64,000 nucleotides of DNA. Source: Polydactylus sextarius (taxonomy: Eukaryota; Chordata; Actinopteri; Polynemidae). The notes beneath the pieces are model-generated. The model had not been told where the DNA came from and searched no databases. It was given only the letters and a program-made list of their open reading frames with translations. The DNA lies in assembly GCA_016801845.1 (NCBI GenBank), contig CM028928.1, positions 12,428,327 through 12,492,326 of the forward strand. The letters run 5' to 3'. Of this stretch, positions 25,900 through 37,820 are shown in pieces. Both the position numbers and the translations under genes were made by a program. Each line of letters opens with the position of its first letter. Positions within the stretch are counted from its first letter, which is position 1.

Positions 25900-27400
25900 A
25901 CATCTAAAAATTAGTAGTCAACATTTCAATATAAAGTAATTAGCAAAGTAAAAGTAGTAAAAGTATTTAGCAAAGCATTTAGATAGATTTAGCAGTTGAC
26001 TGCAATTTTACCAGCCTGTATGTATTTTCTTTTATCAGGGCATCTGTAGGAATAGATGACCTTGAGAGACTAACAGGCACTAAAAGATGTTCTGCTGCTT
26101 GAGAAAAAATCTTTTCATGGTACCAATTTGTTTTCTACAGGTACAAGAGAGAGAGAGAGTCTATACAACAGCAGTAGCCACCATCGGGTGAGTTTGTGAT
26201 AATGTTCATTTAAGTGGGTGTCAATTTTTTCAGCGTTGGACTTTTGATACATGTTGCATCCAGAAATAGCCTTGTCCAGTGCCTATTTATTCCATGTCAA
26301 CTCTATTTACACTCTCAGCATGTTGACACCTGGAGATGACTCACTGGCTTTTGTCGTATGTGGGACCGATGTGGCATCGAAAATATAAACGTGTTGATTC
26401 CGTTATCCCCCAATGGGGATTTCACACATCTGGCTCCTATTTTCCAAGTGAGTCCGGAAGAGCACCAAAAGCCAAGCTGAGTGTGTCTGCACAGAGACAT
26501 TCCAACACATAATTATAAAGACGTCATGATGGGAAGGAGCAACGAATCGGTAATGAAATACTGTTCGTGTCAAGTCAGAGGTGTGTATATGTGTGTGTCA
26601 CAGAAATATATACTATACTGTGTATCTGCTGTTGGTAGTCAAAGAGCTGAAGATGAAGAGTGTTGCAGTGATGACCTGCTCCTGGAGGTTCACACCAGGA
26701 ACCACTACAAAGACAAATGGATGGAGGAAGGTGGAGGTAGATGAGTCAGGGAATGAGTGTGCCACTGCCATATTTGAGGCTCAGAAGATGTAGAAGACTA
26801 TAGTTTGCTACTCTAGCTGGCACTGTATGAAAAGCTGTTTTTTTTTTAACTTGAAAAATTACCTTTGAAAGGTAAAAGATGCCCTGCAGCAATAATGTGA
26901 CTATTAGTTGTGAAGTTGGTGTGTCACTGTAACATTTATGAATATGTGTGTGTGAGCTGTCATCATTTTACAATGATTCAGTACTTACAATTAGAAGAAG
27001 AAGAAGGGCCATGAAATCAGTGAGTTTCAGATTTACACAGGCATCTGAAGAAAAGTCTGAAATATTAACATAATACTTTTTTGACTGGGTTTTGTTAGAG
27101 TTGCTCCAACCACATACACACATACATAGAATAGAATAGAATATATGTGCATTACACTGCAGCATATAGAACGATGTTTACAGTAAAGCAGGTGTTAACG
27201 CTCAGAGGAAAGTGTGATGATCACAGGCAGGGATGAGTCTCAGTGGTGCAAAATTATCTCCCTCTTCTGCTAACTTTCTGCCACCTGCAGAATTAATGAA
27301 GATGTGTGAGTTTTTTCTCTCTCTCCTTTGTGGACTTCACACTTGTGTTTGTGGTGAAACTATTTCGACGCTGACAGATGTATAGGCCTGGTGGCGCTGT
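25900..27400. other. Gene-free DNA
   Basis: No exon or repeat that I could name. Short open frames near 26480-26790 have no recognisable protein features. Confidence 0.4.
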
Positions 27401-27419
27401 TCCCAGATGTGATAATAAT

Positions 27420-27640
27420 TAATATTTAATTGCAAAACTGCATTTATAAAGTGCATATGTAGTCTTTTGGGGACCACTAGCACTTTACACTACAGATCAC
27501 ATTTACCCTTTCACACATATTCACATTCACAAGGATCTCACTCAAGGACTTTTCAACATGTGGAATATAGATGCCAGGAATCAAACCACCAACCTATACT
27601 TTAGTGGATGACCCTCTCTACCTCCTGATCCTCAGCTGCT
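27420..27640 (+). repeat. Short interspersed repeat with ACCACCAACCT / CTACCTCCTGA phrases
   Basis: From TTTATAAAGTGC through CACTTTACACTACAGATCACATTTAC, here noted in parts, to ATCAAACCACCAACC and CTCTCTACCTCCTGATCC, the sequence follows a repeat found widely in teleost genomes. The family name is not known to me with certainty. The copy is diverged and cannot encode a protein. Confidence 0.55.
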
Positions 27641-28222
27641 TTGTTATAGTCTCAATTTCTCTCAGTGAGATAAGAGCAGTTGTACTTTTTTGTCACATGT
27701 CAAGATATTTGGAAAAAAAAAAAAAGACCCATATTTGTCTCCAAATGAGATGATATAAGCGCTGTTTAGTTTTCTTGTAGAATATATAGACTGATTTTTT
27801 TTTTTTTTTTTTTTTTTTGCAGTTCGGGGATTTTTCTTCTTTCTAGTTCAGTCATTAAGGTTGCTTTTGTTCCCAGAGGAAACAGAAACAGTCCTAACAA
27901 GGGCGATGGTATGAAAACTGGAGAGAAAAGGAGAAAGAGACACAGGGAAATGAGTGGGATGTGGTTGTCTTATCATTGTGGAGCAGGGCCGCTCAGAGAC
28001 AAAAACCCATGAACTAATTTCATACCAAATTTACATGAAAATTACTATTAATCACTTAGAGATATTAGCAACGCTGGAAACAATTCTACAATCCACACAC
28101 ATTATTATGTAAATGTAAATTTGGTTCTGTTCCTCATGTGAAGGAAACACACAAGGTTTGCGTGGTTGAAAAACAAAACAAAACAAAACAAAAGAAAGAG
28201 TCTGGGAGTTTTTCAGGTCCAG

Positions 28223-28224
<2 letters not shown>

Positions 28225-28310
<86 letters not shown>
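28225..28310. repeat. (CT)n(CA)n compound microsatellite
   Basis: A CT run of about 55 bp (28225-28279) passes directly into a CA run of about 32 bp (28279-28310). Confidence 0.95.
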
Positions 28311-28315
<5 letters not shown>

Positions 28316-28379
28316 ACAAACTTTCCCATCCTTTATTTCCCTCTTCTTGTCAAACTTGCTGGATAGTTGGCTCCGTGTG

Positions 28380-28610
28380 CCACGTGCGTGTTGTTTGAGG
28401 GCCACAGCTCTCACAAGCTGTTGCCTGGCGACAACCGTCAGCAAGTCGCCGTGGCAACCTTGGCGTGATAGATGTACTCTCCCCTGCCTGCATCAACTTG
28501 GCGATGCTCTGGTGTTTATCTTGCTATCCTTCGCTGTGACCATTCATTCATCATGGCACTGCACACATGGGGGCACATCGCTCACTAATAGCACATCTGA
28601 TTAAATATTA
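28380..28610. promoter_or_regulatory. GC-richer island with an RFX X-box-like site
   Basis: This segment between two microsatellites is richer in G and C than its flanks. It contains GTCGCCGTGGCAAC at 28445-28458, which fits the X-box pattern GTNRCC-N0-3-RGYAAC, and a related GTTGCCTGGCGACAAC just before it (28419-28435). No gene start is nearby, so a distal element is more likely than a promoter. Function is inferred from motif content only. Confidence 0.3.
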
Positions 28611-28646
28611 ATCACATTCTAAAACACTGCCAGGTGTGTGTATGTG

Positions 28647-28650
<4 letters not shown>

Positions 28651-28712
<62 letters not shown>
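28651..28712. repeat. (TG)n microsatellite
   Basis: About 31 uninterrupted TG units. Shorter TG runs lie at 28634-28650 and 28851-28877. Confidence 0.95.
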
Positions 28713-28715
<3 letters not shown>

Positions 28716-28845
28716 ATGTTAATGTACAAAAAAGTGTATGTTTGTGTTTTTCTCTCTTGCAAGTCCACTTTTGGTAATGATTGTTAACCAAACTTTGCCT
28801 TCATGTCACAGAGAACAGTGGTAACATTTGCTCTGTTCAGTTCTT

Positions 28846-28876
<31 letters not shown>

Positions 28877-29133
28877 CTCCTTTTCCAGATTTAATTGCAG
28901 CAAAGTAATGGAACGCTCTGAAAATTAAATCTGAAGGGCCACGAAAGTGGAACAGTCATTTGCTCAATGTGACAAAGTCCATTCTAATGAAATTTGTCTG
29001 AATGTACTGTAAAGCTGTGAGCATCTCTATGTTGTGTGTGTGTCTCTGTCTGTGTACATCTGCCAAACTTTCCATGTTTGGCCATGAAGCTGTGCCATCT
29101 GGAGCCACAGTGCCTCAGGTTTTGTGTGTGTGG

Positions 29134-29135
<2 letters not shown>

Positions 29136-29186
<51 letters not shown>
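29136..29186. repeat. (TG)n microsatellite
   Basis: About 24 TG units, the last of four long dinucleotide arrays within 1 kb. Confidence 0.95.
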
Positions 29187-29187
<1 letters not shown>

Positions 29188-29189
29188 AC

Positions 29190-32100
29190 ATGAAGTGGAG
29201 AGCAGCTGCTTAAAACAGCAACAGATGGTTTCTCCTCCTCTCTCCAGAGGCACTTTTAACCCTTGATGGAGAAAAGTTGAGGAGAAAGAAGCTAAATAAT
29301 GTTATCTAAAGCCTTGTGTGCAAAGGACAATAACATCTTCACTCTTCATTTGTGCAGAATTTTGTGCAGCACTCAGACTCAAACTGTTGATGACCGTTAT
29401 GATGAATTGGCTTCATATATTCAGTCTGATGTCCGCCACGTTTTGGCCTTGAGCTTCATGTTACTGTCACGTTGAAATGTAAATGTAAAGTACCCTCCTT
29501 AAAGTGGCAATATGCATATTTTTTTCCTTTTAACTTATCATTATGAAGTAAATGTTGATAATCAGTGCAAAATGAAGAAGCAGGTCGGATAACCATGCAC
29601 TTAAACAGAGAGAGCCAGTAAATGTAAAGGTAAGATTGAGTTTATTATTTTGATTTTATTTTATCATTAGTCACTCTACAGTCAAACTGGTACCCCTTGT
29701 AATTTGTCCATTTCATCCAAGTTTCTAAGGCAGCAACAAGAAATGTTCACTTATTACTACTACAACTTATTACTTTTAATCTTTACACTGAAGTTTTTAG
29801 TTTGTTTTTAGTGGGAATCAGAGGGTCACTTCTTGATTTTGACAGTCCCCAGGCTGCTAGTGGTGGCTATATTATGATCCAGTTTTTGCAACAGTGACGC
29901 CAACTTAGAAACATTGTTAGTGGTGTCCACGTTAAAAGTTGCGGAGACAGTTTTCTTTCCAGTCCCTTATGCAGAAACAGTATCTCAAAAGCACGATGCT
30001 TTTGAGATTAAGTATCTTTGCAGAGTTTATCCAGGAAATGAGTCTGGAAATGATAACTGGCTTTTGTCAGCTGTACTTTGAACCTGAACTGGCCTGAATG
30101 ATATGTCCTAATGTTTGCATTTTATCAAATGACTTGTCTTGGATTATAGTGTACTTAAGTGCTTATTGGCAAACCTCAGGGGAGCTGTCATTGCTATTTA
30201 CTAGAAGTGTCACAGACGGTTGTTTTCCCATTACTGCTGCGGAAATCATCAGTTAGTTCAGTTAAGCCTCTTTTCAGGCATCCTCTTAATAAATGTCAAT
30301 CAAACATGTCAAATCCAAGCCCCCTTTTACATGAATATCCACAGTCTAGTCACGGTAAAGGATAGGCACAAATAGTATCACTACATCTTTACAGATCATG
30401 TTCTTGACAGTTGGTGTGTTGCAAGTCCCCTCCAGGTATAAAAAGGTTAATGTCGACATGACTGCACAAAGTCTAACACAGCAAAAGCACTCGCATCCAT
30501 AGTACAATCAGGAAGAAAAAGACCAGCTGCTTTAGGGCAGAGGACTTTGCTCAACACCCCAGTGCATCCTGAAAAACCACATCCTACTTTGACAATGTTC
30601 TACAGTGTTCTTTAGCACACGACACAATTAGCTTGACAGGTTTCCCCACAGGATGCACGGGGAGTCCAGCTGAGCCTCGCTTTCCTTATCTTGTTCATTA
30701 TTTATTTGCCAGGATGGTCACAGCAGGTAGGCATTGAATGAGCGGTAAAATCATTCCCAGTTGTCTTCCATAAAATTAGAAATGTATGCAGTGGCACTGG
30801 CAATAGCACTAAATAATACAAAAATATAAACATAAACTAAAAAAAAAAAAAAAAAAAAAATTTAAAAAATAAAAATGAACATGTGAAGGCACAAACACTG
30901 ACTTATAGTTATGAACACTGGTCTCTGTGTAACAGTTAAATATTCATATTTGCTCATTCCTGGAATTCCTATTTCTTTTATTATGAATGTGTACATTTTC
31001 TGTTGTTTTTCTCCTATAGTGTATTTTTTTTCTTTTTCTTTTTCTTTTTTTTTTTGCACTGCTCCATTTTTCTTTTGCTCTTTTTTTCCTCTTTTGTTAC
31101 ATTATTTCTGTGAATTCGGGCCACATGACCTGCTACAACATTCACAGGTTTAGAAAACATGACTAAAAAGAGAGCAGGCAGGGCAAAGAAAAAAAAAGGA
31201 CGAAGAGAAGGTGAACAAATGCAGTGGGGTCAGGACCCTGAGGAGGTGTATCAATGAGTGGATTTTTATGCTCCTGAGGATGAACAGGAGCATCTGCCAT
31301 GATTGTGGTGATCAGTTGTAGGATGGAAAGGACAAAAGGTGAGTACTGATGAATGGAAGTGAATAGCAGGACAACAAACACCTCACATGGCTCTGCACTC
31401 ATGTTCCACGTGTGCGCTCCCGTGTACTTCACCGTGTGCGTCTGTTGTGCAACAGTGTGAGAGTAATTTGCTGTGATTAATATTCTCATTACTCATCATG
31501 CCCTTTGACATTTCCTATGGGAACACGTTCACAGCTCATGAGAAGAAAAGACAAACACAAAAAGTGAATGGACATGAATATGTATGTGCATATGTGTTTA
31601 GAGTCTTACTTTCAATGAGCTCACAGCGGTGACTACAGACTAAAAGCACGTGGAAGCAACAAAGTGATTAGAGGAAAAAACAGAACACGAAAATATGTTT
31701 ATCACAAATTATTGATTGGTTTTTTTTTTTTTTCTACTAGAAATCCCATCGACTATGTTTTTTCTATCTGAGACAGAGACTGACATTTATGAGAGAAATC
31801 ATTGATCTTTGGATCATCAATCCAAACTCATCATTCGTGTCAGATCAGCATCAGAAGTTGTTATGACAAAATGCCTAAAAATCAACAAATTACCACACAG
31901 TTTTGAATGACAGAAAATGACACAATCTAACATAATATGACAAGACTCATCTTAAAATTGTCTTGTTTTGGTTTTCTATCGATTTAGGATTAAAATGAAG
32001 GAGACATTTTTTTAAAAATGTCTCCAGAGTTGTTCCAGCTGGGAAGTCCAAATTTTAACCTGCATGACATGACTGCACGTGCCTTTCTTTGTGATCACTC

Positions 32101-32750
32101 ATTTTTAATTTGACATCGCCATTATTTAATTGTCATTTATGACCAACTTACAGATTCTGAAAGTAATTTCATCAGTGTCTTGTTGCAGAAGTTTTGCATG
32201 ATTAACAGTGTTTTAGTTTTTAAATTGTCTGATTGAAAAAGGAAAAAAAAATATTATTATATTATAAAAAATATTCAAGTATGAATATGTTAAACACAGC
32301 AGAGGTGATGGAGAGCAGAATGTGTCAAAGCAGAGATTCCTGCTGAGATTTCCAACATCTGAATTAAAGGAGCTGCATGTGACAATTTTCATAGCTCTTT
32401 CTAAAATTGGAAAACCACCTGTTCAGAAGGGAGGAAAAAATTAGATTTTATATTTCCCAAGTTCTTTTTTCTGTTCTTCACATAACCATTTCTGTTCAAC
32501 AGAGTACCAAAACATTTAAGTCTCAGTTTTTCCTTCTTTGATCCACTTATGCCTTTTGCTTTTAGTTGCTTTTATCCTTAGAGGTATGACAGAGTGACAA
32601 CACGGAGAGACAATAGGAGCAAGCGAGGCAAGGACATATACCTCATTCAAAAAGCTCATTTGTGTGTGTGTGAGTGCGTATGTGGAAGATGGGGGTTGTT
32701 GAGTTGAGTGTCAACACATCTAACTCAGAGGCCATGGTCCCCTGTCAGCA
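29190..32750. other. Gene-free DNA
   Basis: About 3.5 kb with no exon that I could support. It includes a perfect 12-bp inverted repeat with a 3-nt loop at 29982-30008 (ATCTCAAAAGCA and complement) and poly-A/poly-T tracts near 30840 and 31020-31060. Confidence 0.4.
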
Positions 32751-32759
32751 ATAGGTTGC

Positions 32760-33316
32760 TTATCCCTTTGAGGTGAGGCTGAGTTCTTGCCCCAAGTGAA
32801 TGAGTTCAAGTATCTATTGTCTTGTCGATGGAGCTGGAGAGCGATAGGGTGGTTTGTGTGGTGGTACTGGCGAGGCAGATATTGCACTGGACCATTGGTG
32901 ATAAGGAAGATGAGCTGAAAGATGAAGCTGTCAATCTATCATTTGATTTACATTCTGACCCTCACCTATGGCCGTTCGCTTTCAGCAGTGACTTAAAGAA
33001 TGCGATCGTGGATGCAAATAGTTGACATAAATTTCTTCTGCTGTGTGTATGGGTTCAGCTTTAGAGATAGGATGAGGGCCTTGGAGTAAATCCATGTGAA
33101 TGGTCAGGATGCTGGAAGCCTCCCACTGAAGGCTTTTCTGCATCACCATTTGGTAGGAGCCCAACATGTGTTGGAGAGATTATATTTGTCATCCCTCAGT
33201 AGCAGCTGGAAAGTGTTGCTGTGGAGTGGAACACCTGGACAATCTTGTTGACCTGCTGTCAGTGTAACTTGATCTTGGAGAAGTGGCTAAAAATGGACTG
33301 ATGGATGGATGGATGA
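32760..33316 (+). mobile_element. Decayed LINE 3' end
   Basis: The order of phrases follows the 3' end of an abundant teleost non-LTR retroelement: GGTGAGGCTGAGTTCTTGCC, CAAGTGAATGAGTTCAAGTA, GATGGAGC, TCTGACCCTCACCTATGG, TTTAGAGATAGGATGAGG, and a terminal run of GATG units at 33298-33316. The reading frame is destroyed by indels and stops. It appears to be the same family as the coding remnant at 36.82-37.82 kb, of which only the earlier part is present there. Confidence 0.7.
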
Positions 33317-33319
33317 GCA

Positions 33320-34274
33320 TGTACATTAGGGAACCTGGTAGAAATTACATGCATAAATCAAGTATATTTACCAGTAAGGGACGGATGCGGGGGAGATCCA
33401 GTAAGTGTTAGATGCAGTGAAGTGTAATTTATACTAATGATCACACAGAGAGATTATACACAAGAGATGTGACACTGGCAAAAGGGATTGTATGAGATGA
33501 GGACTAACAAGAGTTAGTGCCTGTCTTGTCTTGTTACATGAAGTGTAGGTGTTAGGCAAACACAATCTTAGATCAGCTTACTGATCAGTGACACCAGTTT
33601 TTCATGTGTTTGTGTAGAGTTGATCTGAGTTAACTGTGGAGTGGAAGTAAATGACTGAAAACAGTGGTGGCATCAATATTCATGAAAAATGTATTATTTT
33701 AAAAGCCACAGAATAATTAAGATTAATGAGGATAAGTTTACACTATCTATAATGCTCATCGTTGTTAGGAAAATGGCAGGTAATTGGCTTTTGTGTTTTT
33801 TGTGGTTGAACTGTGGTTGAGTCATTAGATTAAGAGAAAAAGGGCTGGGAAGACCTCAGTTGGCTCCAAAGTTTTGTTTATGAGTGAGTTTCTCCCCAGG
33901 GCCCAGCCCAGGTGGCATGCATCTGACTTCAGGTTTTTGATGTTTGAATGATTTGACATTAGACAGTCCCACTTACAAGCCTATTAACCAAGTACAACAC
34001 CTGGTCTCACAACTACCAACTACTGCCATGAAGACTATACAATTAATCCACTATCCCATTCCACTGGGCGCAAAATAATCAGTGCAACACTACTTGACCA
34101 GCTACAAGCCAATAGTCAATGCAGCAACCGTTGTACATCCATCAGTATGATTACATTTTGGTGGTCAAAGGTCAAAGTCATAGTGACCTAACGTTACTTT
34201 GAACATGTCATGTCAGGAATGCCAGAAATAATTTCATATCTGGTACAGATTAACCCAGATGCAGGCATGAACTG

Positions 34275-34329
<55 letters not shown>

Positions 34330-36800
34330 GCTGATATGATGCTTAAGCCATCAATTGAAATTTACCACAGTGTCATTTAAATCAAAAACTCAAGGACTGC
34401 TATTTCACTTTGCCATTAATGTATTTTTTTCTCAGCTTGAAAATCAGATCTTTTATCATTTTTTTAATCCCCTTTCTCTCCTCAAACTGTTATGTGCAAT
34501 TTGTCAGTTATCATCTTAATACCTCATTTCAAAAATAATTTGTTTGTCATAGATTTTCCCATTTATCCCCTTTGTGCTTTTAGCACATTTTTAGCAGTGA
34601 GATGATTTTACTTCACAATCATGAGCTAATGCACCCAGGGTAGAGAAATCAATTTTCTACCATGATAATATAAATTATAATTTTTTACTGCACTTCTGTC
34701 TGAATGAGCGGTGGCTTTTTGATGTATTTCACATCAGCAGCTATTCAAGGAGCCCGAGGTGTGTTCAGGTCGAGTTTTATTTATCATCTGTAAAAGCACA
34801 AAGACACTGACACATTTATCACAGAAAGTTAAGACAAACAAACACTAGTGACTATACACAGCCTACAGCTTAACATCCTTGGAAAATATTGAAAAATATT
34901 GTTTTATTTTAACACAACACTGAGTGTTTCCTAGTAATGTTCCTTGAAAAGTCTTGTTGGCCAAAGCTGAAAATACTCAGTAGATGTAGAGGCCCTCATT
35001 TATACACCAAGGAAACACTTGAACATCCAGTAGAGCACTTGAGTCCTGAATGAAGGTCAGTGTTTGTTGGACGTCTCTGTCCTTACATAAGAGACGCTAT
35101 TGTAGATGAATTATTTGAGATATAAACCTCTACGTTACGATTTAAAAACAAAACAAAACAAAACTTTTTGATGGTAGATTAGCTTCAACATTAGTCACTC
35201 TAGAAGTTCCTAAATATATTTATTGTTTTTAATATGCAGGTCAGTGAATTTGTTTCTGAATGCTTTACAGAAGCAGAATTACAAAAACACGAACTCTCAG
35301 AGTTCAGTTTCAGTGATGCTGGATCAGAAATTCGGGTTTGAAGCTTCATATTACACAGTACACATGCTAAATTGCATAACGGGGTGACAGAGAATGGTTG
35401 AATGGGGCTCTGATCTTTGTTCTATGATGTGACATATACACAATAAACTTTTGGTTGGATGTCTAACGCCTCAGAAGCTTCATAAAAACCTCTCTCAGAA
35501 AGATATTTTACTGTGGGGGGTTTATACATGTGGTTTTGCACCTATTTGGCATCTTTTTAGGCTTAACTGGCAACCTCATCAGTGAGATACATTTTACGTC
35601 AAACAACCGTTTTTGAAATTGACCCATTTTCTAGAGGACATTTCTAAATTTCTATGAAAAGGAGATGTGCAGAATTTCTTGCATGTTCCTGAATCTGGGT
35701 GGACAACTGTTGTTCAACAAAGACAAGGTAAAAGTGGGTTTTGATTTTCTGTCACCTTTAAGTAACTACAATTAATTCAAGAGCAAAGATCTATCTGTCA
35801 AAACTGAACTTACTACTGTAACCTCTATCTCATCCCACAACCTTCCATCCCCTTAAAAACAGGCTTTTTTTTTTTTTTTTTTGAAGTGGATTGTGTATAA
35901 ATAGTAGAATAGCTTTTCAAACTATTTTAGTTCACTGAAAGGTGGTCGCAACAAATCCAAATAAAAGTAAAGGTTTCATCAAAAATAAAAATGATTTCCC
36001 TTGATACATTCTTTGGAAACAAATTTCTTTTCCAGAATACATTATGTATTTTGTCTGGTGCTTACAACATATTAACTTGCGAGTATAGAACAACAGCAAC
36101 TAAAAAGAGTCATAAGAAAATAAAGGAGAAAAGGAGAAAAAAAGAATCAAGACAACCAATCTGATGCAGAGCCAATTTATCATTTTTTATCTGTTTCTTT
36201 TCTCAGTGTCACTGTTCACTAAAGCAACTTTTACTACTTCTTTTGAATTCACTCACTTAAACCAACACTGATCCTTAAAATGTGACTATTGTAAAACTAA
36301 TTGGATTCTGTTCTTTCACATCAACACAACTCCACCCTGTGGAGCTGGATTCAGTCCAGTTACAAACATGACAGTTATTGCCACAAAAAGATGCTTCTGC
36401 ACAAACAACGTGAGTCACAGAAAGGACACTGGACTATTGTATGTCAAAGAATTAGTACGAACGTTTCTCTCCAGTTCCTGCCTTGTAAAGTGTTCTCAAC
36501 AAAAGGACAATGGAAATAAGCTCATTTATATTTTCCAACTGATATTTAGTGTGTGTTTGTGAGGAACTGTGTTCATCCACAACAGCATTTAGAATTGCTT
36601 TAGTAAAAGTAATAAAGGAACAGTCCATTCTACTTAATAATGATTTAAATGGAATTGTGTTTCTTCCCATTTTCAAAATATTTGGTGACATTTTGGGGAA
36701 ACTAATGTCACCATGTTACAACAACATTTTATGAGGAGTATAATTGGCTCAAATCGCTGTTGTATTAATTTGATTTGAGGCCCTGACGCAAAAAACTATG
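33320..36800. other. Gene-free DNA with an (AT)n array
   Basis: About 3.5 kb. It contains an uninterrupted AT array at 34277-34327. A stretch near 34150-34250 (TTGGTGGTCAAAGGTCAAAG, then GTGACCTAACG) resembles the short repeat at 39255-39485 in reverse. No exon was found. Confidence 0.45.
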
Positions 36801-36814
36801 CTAATTGTCTATTG

Positions 36815-37820
36815 TGGTACGGAGCTGTGGTCGGATGGCAGCTGGTGCCGGTCATGGCGGCAATCCCCAAACTGCTTGGTGGACACCAGTGGTGAGGGAT
36901 GAAGGAGTCCTACAGGACCTGGTTGGCTTGTGGGACTCCCGAGGCAGCCGTCAGTACCGGCAGGCCCATAGGCATTGCTACCATAATATCAGAGTGGGAC
37001 GTGTCCCCCCCACACTTCAAAATTACTCAATTGGATCCCCCACATTTACTGAGTAGGAAATATTACATTCTTAAAAATAACTTTTCAGTTATTTTCTAAT
37101 AGAGTGGCTGTTACTGCCTTTGTCAACCTGTTGATAATTTAAACCAGCAAGACTTTACCAACTTTACCAATTGTCTTCTCTGCGATGGCTTCATCACGTT
37201 ATTATTAATAAAGTACACACTACAGTCTGCGTGTGTGTGTGTGTCCACATTTGTTTTGCTTCCAACGCTGCTGGGCAGGCCAAGCGGTGCACGGCCTGGG
37301 CGGCTGTGAAGGCAAAAACTGGGAGGAGTTCGGGGAGGCCATGGAGGAGGACTTTCAGCTGGCCCTGAGGAGATTCTGGCCGCAGCGTCCACACTGTTCT
37401 CAGTGTGGATGGGGAGCTGCTGACCGCAACTGAGAAAGTAGTCGGGTGGTGGAAAGAGTACTTCAAGGATCTCCTTAATGCCACCAGCATGTATTCCGAG
37501 GAGGAACCAGAGTCCAGAGTCCAGAACTAGAGTTAAGCAACTCCTCAGCGGCAGCGCCCTGGAGTTGGATGAGATCTGCCCTGAGTACCTTAGGGCTCTG
37601 GATGTTGTAGGGCTGTCTTGGGTGATGCATCTCTGCAGCATTGCGTGGACAACAGGGATGGTGCCTCTGGAATGGCAGACCGGGATGGGGGTTCCCATCT
37701 TTAAGAAGGGGGACCAGAGAGTGTGTTCCAGTTATAGAGGAATCACACTTCTCAGCCTCACTGGGAAAGGCTACGCCAGGGTCCTGGAGAGGAGAGTCCA
37801 GCTGATTGTTGAACCTCGGA
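36815..37820 (+). mobile_element. Decayed LINE reverse-transcriptase region, interrupted by an insertion
   Basis: Three separated frames carry LINE protein blocks in order: KESYRTWLACGTPEAA (about 36902-36949), NWEEFGEAMEEDFQLALRRF (37319-37378), then LELDEICPEYLRALDVVGLS and PLEWQTGMGVPIFKKGDQRV with YRGITLLSLTGKGYARVLER (37559-37796). The blocks lie in different frames, so the copy is dead. They match the endonuclease/RT linker and early RT of a common teleost LINE. Similarity stops near VEPRI at 37815; the later RT and the 3' end are missing. A separate insertion sits at 36967-37273. Confidence 0.8.
36967..37273. mobile_element. Non-autonomous hAT-like insertion with 8-bp target duplication
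   Basis: The 307-bp segment interrupts the LINE exactly at GGCAGGCC, which occurs at both edges (36959-36966 and 37274-37281). In the uninterrupted LINE that I remember, the phrase occurs once. The ends, CATAGGCATTG and the reverse complement CAGCAGCGTTG, agree at 7 of 11 positions. An 8-bp duplication and CA-ended imperfect inverted termini are typical of hAT transposons. The piece has no coding capacity and contains a (TG)n run at 37230-37242. Confidence 0.6.

Noticed and set aside
26481..26793. Pair of overlapping plus-strand frames of 70-87 codons
   Set aside because: No recognisable protein and no exon-like boundaries. The frames appear to be chance openness.
28052..28444. Minus-strand frame with RERERE repeats
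   Set aside because: The frame runs through the CT/CA microsatellite and the protein is low-complexity translation of the repeat.
37123..37698. 191-codon minus-strand open frame
   Set aside because: Antisense of the decayed LINE; the plus strand carries the recognisable RT blocks.
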